DNA of 64,000 nt from Dyella_B humi. Its GTDB lineage: Bacteria > Pseudomonadota > Gammaproteobacteria > Xanthomonadales > Rhodanobacteraceae. The stretch spans positions 1,240,001-1,304,000 of the forward strand of contig NZ_JADIKI010000022.1 in assembly GCF_044904605.1 (NCBI RefSeq). The letters are read 5' to 3'. Each line of letters starts with the position of its first letter. Within the stretch, counting starts at the first letter, position 1. The position numbers were made by a program, and so were the translations under genes. Shown here one piece after another: positions 8,603 through 16,867 of the stretch. The notes below the pieces were generated by a model. It was not told the DNA's origin and made no database searches. It saw only the letters and a program-made list of their open reading frames with translations.

Positions 8603-9976
8603 TCATTGCAGTATCTGCGCGAGAGGCGGCTGTGTGGCTGCTGGCAATGACACGTCGAGAAGCTTCGCAATCGTCGGCGCCACGCTCAGATTGCTGATGG
8701 CGCCTAGTTCGACACCACGCCGGATATGCGCGCCCGAGGCAATGAAAAGCGCCTGCATGTCTGCATCGATATTGAGATAACCATGCGCGCCGCGCGCCGG
8801 TGCCACGTCGGTGATCAGCGGCTCGTTGGTGCCCTCCATGAAGGCGTAGCCAGGCTTCGGCACGAGGTAGAGATCAGGCGCCTGGCTGCTGGAGCCCGAC
8901 AACGGTATGCCCAGCCGCTTCGCCTCGTCGCCGGAGTACGCCGCTGCCACGCCGGGCAGTTTTTCGAAATACGCCTTGAGCTTCGGCAACAATGTTGCGC
9001 GTTTGGCGTTGTCGCGAATGTACAGGGATGCTTCGCCGCCTTCCGGCAGTATCCACACATCGCCGCGATAGCTGCCGTTTTCCATGTGCAGCAAACCTTG
9101 CCGCATCAATGCGACGTTCGGGTGGATCACGTGCGTATAGTCGGTGAAGCCATGATCGGAAGCGATGATGAAAGTGATGCGATCCAGCAGGTCCGCCTTG
9201 CGCGCTGCCTCCATCAGCCTGGCGATGTTCGCGTCCGCATCGGCGTAGGCCGCGTAGGCTGCGGGCGAGAGCGCGCCATATTCGTGCTGCAGCGTGTCGG
9301 TCTGCAGTAGATGGAACAGCAGTAGATTCGGCGTATGACGGGTCAGGATGTCGATGGCGGCATCGGTCCAGATCTGATCGCGCCAGGCAGGGCTGCTGTC
9401 GTCGCCGAACGTCTTCAGCTCATCCCGTGTAACAAGGCCTTGTGCGATCAGTTCCTGGGCGACTTGGCCATCCGCATCGGGCTCCTCCGCGAATGTCCAC
9501 TGCACTTGCTTTGCGTCGTAGATTGCCACCCAATCCACCTGGCCGGTGCTCATGCCTTTTTCTGGCAGTGCGTCGTAAAGCGTGCGGGCATGTACGAGTT
9601 CGTTTCTGGGCGTCCAGGGTTTCACTTCAGGCGCGCTGCCGTCGGTCGGAAACGTGATGAGGCCATTGGCCATCACATGATGCTCGGCGGCATTCACACC
9701 GGTGATCAGCGTGGTGTGATTGGGCCAGGTCACCGATGGATTGATCGGCTGCATGGCCTGCGCATATGCACCTTCCTGCTGCAGCTTGCGCAGCGTGGGC
9801 ATCGGCAGGCGCGGGTCTTTCAGTGCGCGTGCGGGAAACCCGTCGATCGTGATGAGCACCACGATGGGGCCATGCGTGGCGGCCATGCCGTCATTGGAAA
9901 GATGCGATGCCTGGCTGCGAACCGGCGCAGCGAGTACGACGGCCAGGAAGAAAGCAAGCATGGGAAGTTTGCGCAT
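8603..9976 (-). CDS. Exported type I phosphodiesterase/nucleotide pyrophosphatase family protein
   Basis: This 457-residue alkaline-phosphatase-superfamily enzyme has an N-terminal signal peptide (residues 1-23). Metal-site residues are visible: Asp45 in LITIDGFPAR, the nucleophile Thr83 in SVTWPNHTTL with Asn86, and the later IIASDHGFTDY metal-binding motif. This matches ectonucleotide pyrophosphatase/phosphodiesterases that hydrolyse nucleotides or phosphodiesters in the periplasm. It is in the same orientation as the flanking minus-strand genes but separated by gaps of more than 100 bp, so probably independent. Confidence 0.85.
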   Translation of the reverse strand: MRKLPMLAFFLAVVLAAPVRSQASHLSNDGMAATHGPIVVLITIDGFPARALKDPRLPMPTLRKLQQEGAYAQAMQPINPSVTWPNHTTLITGVNAAEHHVMANGLITFPTDGSAPEVKPWTPRNELVHARTLYDALPEKGMSTGQVDWVAIYDAKQVQWTFAEEPDADGQVAQELIAQGLVTRDELKTFGDDSSPAWRDQIWTDAAIDILTRHTPNLLLFHLLQTDTLQHEYGALSPAAYAAYADADANIARLMEAARKADLLDRITFIIASDHGFTDYTHVIHPNVALMRQGLLHMENGSYRGDVWILPEGGEASLYIRDNAKRATLLPKLKAYFEKLPGVAAAYSGDEAKRLGIPLSGSSSQAPDLYLVPKPGYAFMEGTNEPLITDVAPARGAHGYLNIDADMQALFIASGAHIRRGVELGAISNLSVAPTIAKLLDVSLPAATQPPLAQILQ

Positions 9977-10080
9977 GAATTACCGGAGCGGAACAAAGCG
10001 GGCCAAAAAATCAGGGTGATTAATCAGGGTGATTCTAGCGGAGGAGTTTTTCAAAACCGCTATCGATGCAGGGTTCAGCA

Positions 10081-10107
10081 GGTAGGCGGGAATTGCATCC
10101 CAGCCTA
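10081..10107 (-). repeat. Hairpin overlapping the stop codon of the upstream gene
   Basis: In the minus direction the gene at 10105-11448 ends with a TAG lying inside an inverted repeat GTAGGCTGGG...CCCGCCTAC. The GTAGG/CCTAC ends resemble the larger repeat at 60969-61080. It could terminate or protect the transcript; no U-run follows. Confidence 0.5.
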
Positions 10108-11448
10108 CGGCACCGTGATGGTTTCCCGGTGCAGCACCTTGTCGCCATCAACGATGAAGCTCAACTGATAACTGCCGGGGCGCAGATAGAGATCGCCGGA
10201 AGGCACACCCTGCATGTTGCTGTACGCGGCCACGCCCGATATGGATACCGCGAGCGGCACCACGTCGAGCAGCACGCGATCGGCAGGTACCGCGTCCGGT
10301 CCTTCATTGCTGTAACGCGCTTCGACCAGGCACGGGTAATGGGCGCGGCAGTCTTCTCCATCCACCAGGCGTGCATGGCGCAAACCGCCAAGGCTCAGCC
10401 ATGTGGGACGTTTTCGCTCCAGCTTTTCGGGCGGAAAGAACACGGTGACATCGTAACCCGAGCGCAGCGACCACGGTTTGCCTTTTGCGTCGACGAACAC
10501 GATGGGAGCCTCAGGTTTTATCTGATTCATCGCGGCGGTGTAGTAGGGATGATCGCCCTTGCTATCCGGATGCGGATACATCGAGATCTGGTCGACGGAC
10601 AGCATCGTCGCGCCGGTGAGCTTGGCCAGATGCTCCGCCATCGACTGGCCACCGAGAAAGCTGCCCGCCTTGATGATGTGATCGAAGCCAGCGTTGACGA
10701 CCAATCGTGCATGCGGATCCTTCGCGAACACGCGCTCGTACAGATGACGTGCCTGCTCGGCCTCGCGCGCGTCGGCGCTGGCCGTATCCGATGTGGCTTC
10801 GTATGCAACTATCTTGAAGCCAAGCTTCAACGCCGTGCGCACCATTTCTCCGTAGATGGGCTCTTCGGTGTAGAAGCCGCTGTCGTCGGTGGGATAGCCG
10901 CGTGCTTGCAGGCCAGTATCGTTTTCCACCAGTGTTTCAGCGGCGAAGTAGCGGAAGCCCTGCGCATACAGGCGGCTCAGCAATGGCACGGTAAGGCTGC
11001 GCGTCAACGCAATGTTGTGCGCTTCGTTGAGCAGCACGATCTGGCGATCCTTGGCGAGATCAGGAATGGCGTCCAGCGCCGGACGCGCTGCGTAATCGCC
11101 CTCTGCCAGCGGCGAGGGGCGATCATCCGGCTGCGGTAGCTGCTTGATCGAGAAGCTGTCCATGGCGGCGGGGTAATCGCCGATGAAGCTTTCGTACCAG
11201 GCGACGTACTGCCCGAAGATCATGCGGAATGCCGGTGAATTGTCCCTCGCATAGGCCTGGCGCAGCACCATGTATTGCGCCAGCAGGCCCTTGTGCTGCT
11301 TTGCCTCGGCGAAAATCTTGTCGGCCTTTTCTTCTGCCGCCGCCTGCTGCGCCTGCCATGTTGCGGACGATTGCGCAGAAGCTGCCGAAGGTGCCAAGGC
11401 AAGCCATAGTGCAGATTCCAGGATGGCGGTGGCGCGACGCATCGTCAT
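10105..11448 (-). CDS. Exported protein of unknown function (possible ChaN/erythromycin-esterase-like core)
   Basis: The protein has 447 residues with a signal peptide (residues 1-25, ending ASAQ). A helical, charged N-terminal region (about 30-110) is followed by a core containing IVLLNEAHNIALTRSL near residue 140 and YFAAETLVEND. The HIIKAGSFLG segment and FIVDGDKV tail suggest a C-terminal beta domain. The NEAHN pattern is reminiscent of the EreA/ChaN/TIKI fold, where Glu and His line an active site, but this is weak. I do not assign a function. Confidence 0.6.
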   Translation of the reverse strand: MTMRRATAILESALWLALAPSAASAQSSATWQAQQAAAEEKADKIFAEAKQHKGLLAQYMVLRQAYARDNSPAFRMIFGQYVAWYESFIGDYPAAMDSFSIKQLPQPDDRPSPLAEGDYAARPALDAIPDLAKDRQIVLLNEAHNIALTRSLTVPLLSRLYAQGFRYFAAETLVENDTGLQARGYPTDDSGFYTEEPIYGEMVRTALKLGFKIVAYEATSDTASADAREAEQARHLYERVFAKDPHARLVVNAGFDHIIKAGSFLGGQSMAEHLAKLTGATMLSVDQISMYPHPDSKGDHPYYTAAMNQIKPEAPIVFVDAKGKPWSLRSGYDVTVFFPPEKLERKRPTWLSLGGLRHARLVDGEDCRAHYPCLVEARYSNEGPDAVPADRVLLDVVPLAVSISGVAAYSNMQGVPSGDLYLRPGSYQLSFIVDGDKVLHRETITVP

Positions 11449-11634
11449 GGCATGTTTGAGACTTCATCCCAAAGACTCGTTCCCATCATGCGCTAGCCGG
11501 CGCTTCGCCACCAATAGCCATTTTGGCGCAGCGCAATACAGCCATTGCGTTGTCACGTGCCTTGCACGGCGCTTCAACGCTTTCCGCCGGCCCGGCACGG
11601 CATGCTTTCGACACGCTGCAGCGAGGCATGCTCG

Positions 11635-12195
11635 ATGATCCACGATCCCGCGCTTTTCGTCCTGATGTACATCGTGATGCCGCTATGGCTTGCCGCCGGC
11701 TTTATCGATTGGCTATGCCATCGCGCCACGCATATCGAGGTGACCAGCGGCGCACGGGAATCGCTGATTCATTTGCTGATGTTTGCAGAGGTAGGCATTC
11801 CGTTGCTGGCTGCGCTGTTCCTTCAAGTGAATGCCGGCATCATTTCGCTAATGATTTTGGCGTTCTTCATTCACGACCTCACGGCGCTGTGGGACGTGAG
11901 CTATGCCGTGACCGCGCGTTGGGTCAGCCCGATCGAGCAGCACGTGCACAGCTTTCTGGAAATGGTGCCGTTGATGGCGCTGCTGCTGGTGATCTCGCGG
12001 CACTGGGGACAGTTTCTGGCGCTGTTCGGGTTTGGAGAGGAGCAGCCTTCGTACCAACTGGTCTGGAAGCAGGAGCCGTTACCGGCAGGATATGTCGTTA
12101 CGATTCTGGTGCTGATTGTTTTGCTGGAGTTGGCGCTGTATGCGGAGGAGTTGTGGCGGTGTGTGAGGAATAGGGAGGAGCGCAGTTTTTATTGA
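11635..12195 (+). CDS. Conserved multi-pass membrane protein, function unknown
   Basis: The protein has 186 residues, chosen from the ATG at 11635, which has GAGG nine bases upstream; in-frame starts at 11545 and 11602 add a non-hydrophobic leader. Four to five hydrophobic helices are visible (LFVLMYIVMPLWLAAGF, HLLMFAEVGIPLLAALF, FLEMVPLMALLLVIS, VVTILVLIVLLELALY). Histidines cluster at the ends of helices (DWLCHRATHIE, HDLTALWD, EQHVHSF), which might bind metal or haem. No recognised family name. Confidence 0.7.
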   Translation: MIHDPALFVLMYIVMPLWLAAGFIDWLCHRATHIEVTSGARESLIHLLMFAEVGIPLLAALFLQVNAGIISLMILAFFIHDLTALWDVSYAVTARWVSPIEQHVHSFLEMVPLMALLLVISRHWGQFLALFGFGEEQPSYQLVWKQEPLPAGYVVTILVLIVLLELALYAEELWRCVRNREERSFY

Positions 12196-12214
12196 AGGTT
12201 GTTCTCGCCTCATC

Positions 12215-12333
12215 GTCATTCCGGTGAAGGCCGGAATCCAGTTAAACATGCTGTGCGAAGTACACGACATAAATAGGATATGTGTGCTTCGCACGACGTA
12301 TTTAGACTGGATTCCGGCCTTCGCCGGAATGAC
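12215..12333. repeat. REPIN-like paired inverted repeat (family A)
   Basis: Inverse arms GTCATTCCGGTGAAGG and CCTTCGCCGGAATGAC flank about 60 bp containing GTGCGAAG. It is the second copy of the family A element, lying just upstream of frmA, where it may separate the preceding transcript. Confidence 0.9.
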
Positions 12334-12420
12334 GGAAGGGCACTGTTGGAGCTTTGTGTATTTCGACAACAGCCGGCCATGATCGATAATCAATCCTTCA
12401 TTCGCCTGCAGGAGCACCCC

Positions 12421-13530
12421 ATGAAATCCCGCGCCGCCGTAGCCTTTGCACCGGGCAAACCGCTGGAAATCGTCGAGATCGACGTCGCGCCACCTCGCGC
12501 AGGCGAAGTGCTGGTGCAGATCACGCACACCGGCGTATGCCACACAGATGCGTTCACGCTATCGGGCGATGACCCCGAAGGCATTTTCCCGGCGGTGCTG
12601 GGCCACGAGGGCGGCGGCATCGTGGTGGAAGTAGGCGAGGGCGTCACCACGCTCAAACCCGGCGATCACGTCATTCCGCTGTATACGGCCGAATGTGGCC
12701 AATGCAAATTCTGCCTCTCCGGCAAGACCAATCTCTGCCAGGCCGTGCGCGCCACTCAGGGCAAGGGGCTGATGCCGGACGGCAGCACGCGTTTCTCCTA
12801 TCAGGGCAAGCCCATCTACCACTACATGGGCACCAGCACCTTCAGCGAATACACGGTGGTACCGGAAATTTCCCTGGCCAAGATCGATCCGCAGGCACCG
12901 CTGGACAAAGTGTGCCTGCTCGGCTGCGGCGTCACCACCGGCATCGGTGCCGTGCACAACACTGCAAAAGTAGAACCGGGCGCGACGGTGGCGGTATTCG
13001 GATTGGGCGGCATCGGCCTGGCCGTGATCCAGGGCGCAGTGCAAGCCAAGGCGGCGCGCATCATCGGCATCGACACCAATGCCGACAAATTCATACTGGC
13101 GCGCGAGATGGGCGCAACCCATTGCGTCAATCCCAAGGATTACGACAAACCCATCCAGGACGTGATCGTGGAGATGACCGATGGCGGCGTGGATTACAGC
13201 TTCGAGTGCATCGGCAATGTGGACGTGATGCGTGCGGCGCTTGAGTGCTGCCATAAGGGTTGGGGCGAAAGCGTAATCATCGGCGTGGCTGGCGCGGGTA
13301 AGGAAATCCGCACGCGTCCGTTCCAGCTCGTCACCGGTCGCGTGTGGCGCGGTAGCGCATTCGGCGGTGTGAAAGGGCGCAGCCAATTGCCGGGTATGGT
13401 GCAGCAGGCGATGCGCGGCGAGATACGGCTCGATCCGTTCATTACGCATCGCTTGCCGCTGGAGCGCATCAACGAAGCCTTCGATCTGATGCATGAAGGC
13501 AAATCGATCCGCACCGTCATCAACTTCTGA
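12421..13530 (+). CDS. frmA: S-(hydroxymethyl)glutathione dehydrogenase / class III alcohol dehydrogenase
   Basis: This 369-residue zinc alcohol dehydrogenase oxidises S-hydroxymethylglutathione to S-formylglutathione with NAD+. The start at 12421 is set by GGAG seven bases upstream; an in-frame upstream start lies in the REPIN. Catalytic zinc ligands are in GVCHTDAF and GHEGGGIV; the structural zinc cysteines are in CGQCKFCLSGKTNLC; the Rossmann motif is VFGLGGIGLA. Class III features such as FGGVKGRSQLPG are present. The next gene, ten bases downstream, completes the pathway. No frmR repressor is present nearby. Confidence 0.96.
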   Translation: MKSRAAVAFAPGKPLEIVEIDVAPPRAGEVLVQITHTGVCHTDAFTLSGDDPEGIFPAVLGHEGGGIVVEVGEGVTTLKPGDHVIPLYTAECGQCKFCLSGKTNLCQAVRATQGKGLMPDGSTRFSYQGKPIYHYMGTSTFSEYTVVPEISLAKIDPQAPLDKVCLLGCGVTTGIGAVHNTAKVEPGATVAVFGLGGIGLAVIQGAVQAKAARIIGIDTNADKFILAREMGATHCVNPKDYDKPIQDVIVEMTDGGVDYSFECIGNVDVMRAALECCHKGWGESVIIGVAGAGKEIRTRPFQLVTGRVWRGSAFGGVKGRSQLPGMVQQAMRGEIRLDPFITHRLPLERINEAFDLMHEGKSIRTVINF

Positions 13531-13540
13531 GAGCAGCATT

Positions 13541-14374
13541 ATGGAGCGCATCGAACATCGCGCCTGCTTCGGTGGCTGGCAGGACGTCTATCGTCATCGT
13601 TCGCATGCGACGGATGGCGAGATGCGTTTTGCGATCTATCTTCCGCCGCAGGCCAAGGAACAGAAAGTACCGGTGCTGTATTGGCTTTCCGGGCTTACCT
13701 GCACCGAGCAGAACTTCATCACCAAGGCCGGTGCGCAGCGTTATGCTGCCGAGCAGGGTGTGGCGCTGGTGGCCTGCGACACTAGCCCGCGCGGCGAAGA
13801 CGTTGCGGACGATGCGGCCTACGACCTGGGACAGGGCGCGGGGTTTTATCTCAACGCCATCACGTCGCCGTGGTCGCGGCATTACCGCATGTACGACTAC
13901 GTGGCGCATGAACTGCCTGCGTTGATCGAGGAACATTTTCAGGTAACGGACAAGCGCGCAATCAGCGGTCACTCCATGGGCGGTCATGGCGCGCTGATCG
14001 TTGCGTTGAAGAACTCTGGCCGTTACTGCAGCGTATCGGCGTTTTCGCCCATCGTCGCGCCGTCGCGCGTGCCCTGGGGCGAAAAGGCGTTTTCCACCTA
14101 TCTGGGTAGCGATCGCGAAACCTGGCGCGCCTACGACGCCATCGAGCTCCTGAAAACGTCCAACGAAAAGATCCCACTGCTGATCGAGCAAGGCGACGCC
14201 GACGAATTCCTGCATACCCAGCTCAAGCCGGAACTGCTCAAAGCGGCTGCCGATGCTGCTGGCCATCCGATCGAGTTGCGCATGCGGTCTGGCTACGACC
14301 ACAGCTACTACTTCATTGCCAGTTTCATCGGCGAGCACGTGGCGTATCACGCGGCGGCCCTGCGATCGCCGTAG
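13541..14374 (+). CDS. frmB: S-formylglutathione hydrolase
   Basis: This 277-residue esterase-D-family serine hydrolase releases formate and glutathione from S-formylglutathione. The nucleophile Ser lies in GHSMGGHGA, with the acid in EQGDADEF and the His in GYDHSYYF. The motif SGLTCTEQNF is typical of the family. ATG at 13541 follows the frmA stop by ten bases, so the two genes form an operon for formaldehyde detoxification. Confidence 0.95.
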   Translation: MERIEHRACFGGWQDVYRHRSHATDGEMRFAIYLPPQAKEQKVPVLYWLSGLTCTEQNFITKAGAQRYAAEQGVALVACDTSPRGEDVADDAAYDLGQGAGFYLNAITSPWSRHYRMYDYVAHELPALIEEHFQVTDKRAISGHSMGGHGALIVALKNSGRYCSVSAFSPIVAPSRVPWGEKAFSTYLGSDRETWRAYDAIELLKTSNEKIPLLIEQGDADEFLHTQLKPELLKAAADAAGHPIELRMRSGYDHSYYFIASFIGEHVAYHAAALRSP

Positions 14375-14577
14375 CACTTGCCACGACGCCGAAAACCCGC
14401 GCTCGGCGTCCTTTCTACACATACTTTTCACATTGCTGGGGCGCAACAAGCTGCGCTGGAAAACCGATGGCGTCGGTGTATGCTGGCGTCGCGATCCGGT
14501 TAGAAGAAGTAAATCGAAGGATCGTGTCAGTTCAAGCGTCCTGATGGAAATTGGCCTACCGCTTGTTCCGAGCCTTC

Positions 14578-15996
14578 ATGAAAACAGCCGACTCGATCGC
14601 TCCTTCAACGAGCCAGTTGGATACCGCTTTCCTGAAGCGATTCGCTGTCGTGCAAAACGCCTGCATGACATTCGCCGCGCTGATCGCCGTGGCGATCCTG
14701 CTGGCCTGGCTCTTCAAGGACCTGCGCGCGGGCTATCCGGGTGGCTGGTATCTGATGAAGTTCGATACCGCTACGGGCATGTTGCTGAGCGCAGTAAGTC
14801 TCGCCTTGCTATCCGTCGATTCGTCGCCGGCGCGCGGCTGGGGCGGCCGTGCGGCAGCCTTTCTGGTGCTGTTGCTTGCCGTGGTGGCGCTGTATGAGCA
14901 TGCCAGTGGGCGCCTTACCGGATTCGACACACTGATCGTTACCGATACCACCAGCGACGAGCCGGGGCTGATGTCGGTGCAGACCGCGGTCTATCTGTTG
15001 CTGATGGCGTTGAGCCTGCTTGTCGCCACTGTGCCTCATCGGCTGTCTGGCACAACGGTCGTGGTGTTGAGCGTGCTGCTCGCTTTGCACGCGCTGATTA
15101 TTTTCTCTGGCTACTGCTTCGGCGCGGTGCAGCTGTTTGGGCAGAACCTGTCCACGCGCACCGCACCGCATACACTGGCATGCATGATGCTGCTGGCAGT
15201 GGCATTGATCGGCTGGCGTACGCAACGGGGTTATTTCCCCGCGTTAGCGGGGGCGGGACTGGGCAGCCGGCTGGCGCGCAAGGTGTTGCCTTTTGCGCTG
15301 CTGCTGCCGTTCGTACTGATGCTGGGCAGCACGCTTGTGGCTAGCGCTGGGTGGCTGTCTCCGCCGGTGGCGGTCGGCTTGACGGTGGCTGTGATGGCGG
15401 CGGCGCTGGGTGCGCTGGTGTCGCTGATGGGACGGCGCATCAACACGCTGGAAAAGCATCTACGCGAACTGTCGTTGACCGACGAGCTGACAGGCGTACT
15501 CAATCACCGCGGCTTCGAGTTGCTCGGCGAGCAAGCGTTCCGCGAAGCGCAGCGGAGCCAGGTCGCGCTGACACTGCTGGTTTTCAACGTCGAAGGCGTT
15601 AAGGAAATCAGTGAAACCTACGGGCAGGCCGCGGGATCGCAATTGATCCAGGACATGGCGCGCATGCTGCGTGAGAGCTTCGAGCCAGCGGATATCGTTG
15701 CTCGTACCGAGAGCGATGAATTTACCGTGATCACCAAGGACGAGAATACCCGCGGCGTGATTGCGCTAATGCGCATTGGCGAAGCGATGGAGGCGCTGAA
15801 TGCCGCAGGCTGCCCCTATAAGGCGCGTTTCAGTGTTGGCGAGGCCACCAGCAGTCCGGATTCCAGCGATTCGTTTCGTGACCTGGTTGAGCGGGCCATC
15901 TTTGTGCGGCGCGAGCGCAGACGCGTGGAACGCGTTTTCAGCAATGAGCCCGAACGTGAAGTCAGCGGAGCGAAGCCTTCGTTCAACGAACAGTAG
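14578..15996 (+). CDS. Membrane protein with degenerate GGDEF domain
   Basis: The protein has about 472 residues. The start is uncertain: an ATG at 14578 is used here, while a TTG at 14551 would add nine residues. The N-terminal half has about eight hydrophobic helices (to about residue 290), then a coiled linker and a GGDEF fold starting at LTDELTGVLNHRGFELL. The active-site signature reads TESDEF instead of GGDEF, so diguanylate cyclase activity is doubtful. It may act as a c-di-GMP or GTP sensor or a structural regulator. It stands alone after frmB with a gap of about 200 bp. Confidence 0.8.
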   Translation: MKTADSIAPSTSQLDTAFLKRFAVVQNACMTFAALIAVAILLAWLFKDLRAGYPGGWYLMKFDTATGMLLSAVSLALLSVDSSPARGWGGRAAAFLVLLLAVVALYEHASGRLTGFDTLIVTDTTSDEPGLMSVQTAVYLLLMALSLLVATVPHRLSGTTVVVLSVLLALHALIIFSGYCFGAVQLFGQNLSTRTAPHTLACMMLLAVALIGWRTQRGYFPALAGAGLGSRLARKVLPFALLLPFVLMLGSTLVASAGWLSPPVAVGLTVAVMAAALGALVSLMGRRINTLEKHLRELSLTDELTGVLNHRGFELLGEQAFREAQRSQVALTLLVFNVEGVKEISETYGQAAGSQLIQDMARMLRESFEPADIVARTESDEFTVITKDENTRGVIALMRIGEAMEALNAAGCPYKARFSVGEATSSPDSSDSFRDLVERAIFVRRERRRVERVFSNEPEREVSGAKPSFNEQ

Positions 15997-16085
15997 CGGC
16001 ATTTCCACGATACTTTTTCGTAAGGTCATTCGAAACGCGGCACGTTACACTTCGAGACTCCCGAAAACATGATCGAGGGAGTGCC

Positions 16086-16493
16086 ATGCAATTCGAAGGC
16101 GGATGCTATTGCGGCTCGGTGCGCTACACGGCGGAAGGTGAGCCCATGTTGAAAGGGCAATGCCATTGCCGCGAATGCCAGTACATCAGCGGCGGCGCTC
16201 CGCATATGTTTCTGCTGATGCCTGCTGACGGGTTTCGCTATACGCAGGGCACACCGAAAAGCTACTCGCGCGCCGACCTGGAGCATCGCGTCACGCGCGA
16301 GTTCTGCCCCGAGTGCGGCACCCACCTCATCACGCGGCGCCCGGATATGCCTGCGGTGATCCTGAAAGTGGGAACGCTCGATGATCCCCGCCTTTTCGGC
16401 GCCCCGCAGATAGCCATCTTCACCTGCGACAAACAGCCATTCCATCAGATTCCAGAGGGCATGCCGGCGTTCGAGCGGATGCCGGCACGCTGA
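16086..16493 (+). CDS. GFA/CENP-V-fold zinc protein
   Basis: This 135-residue protein carries the cysteine pattern of the glutathione-dependent formaldehyde-activating enzyme fold: GGCYCGSVRY, CHCRECQ and FCPECGTHL. These bind two zinc ions, structural and catalytic. The name GFA comes from formaldehyde adduct formation, and the position 1.7 kb after frmAB is suggestive, but most family members have unproven roles. The start is a clear ATG with GAGGGAG-like sequence upstream (GATCGAGGGAGTGCC). Confidence 0.88.
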   Translation: MQFEGGCYCGSVRYTAEGEPMLKGQCHCRECQYISGGAPHMFLLMPADGFRYTQGTPKSYSRADLEHRVTREFCPECGTHLITRRPDMPAVILKVGTLDDPRLFGAPQIAIFTCDKQPFHQIPEGMPAFERMPAR

Positions 16494-16566
16494 CTGTCGC
16501 GAATCGCTCCCTTTTTTGGGTACAGGTATCTACATATCTTGGAGGCAAGCTTGGTCTTGCCTGATC

Positions 16567-16681
16567 GTCATTCCGGCGAAGGCCGGAATCCAGTTCAAAT
16601 ATGCGTCCGAAAGGACACAACACCTGATTTTGAGTACTTCGCACCGTATTGAAACTGGATTCCGGCCTTCGCCGGAATGAC
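16567..16681. repeat. REPIN-like paired inverted repeat (family A)
   Basis: Arms GTCATTCCGGCGAAGG and CCTTCGCCGGAATGAC flank a spacer with TGCGTCCGAAAGGACAC and GTACTTCGCAC, the reverse orientation of the copy at 4968. It lies between the GFA gene and the acylase gene. Confidence 0.9.
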
Positions 16682-16867
16682 GACTGGGCAATTTGAGGGC
16701 CTAAAATAATTGTGTAGTTACCCATGTCCTTCGGAGAAAGGCTGAGCTGGACCAATTCCACGGCAAGCTCGCCACACATGCATACCATGTAGCCCAAAGG
16801 TCAACTTACCCCCACCAGCCGCACTCGCTACCATGCCTCGATGTCCGTCGGAACAGGTCACGATGCA

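Noticed and set aside
10066..11139. A 357-codon plus-strand frame opposite the exported unknown protein
   Set aside because: The minus-strand protein has a signal peptide and sensible composition; the plus frame begins inside a hairpin and lacks an SD.
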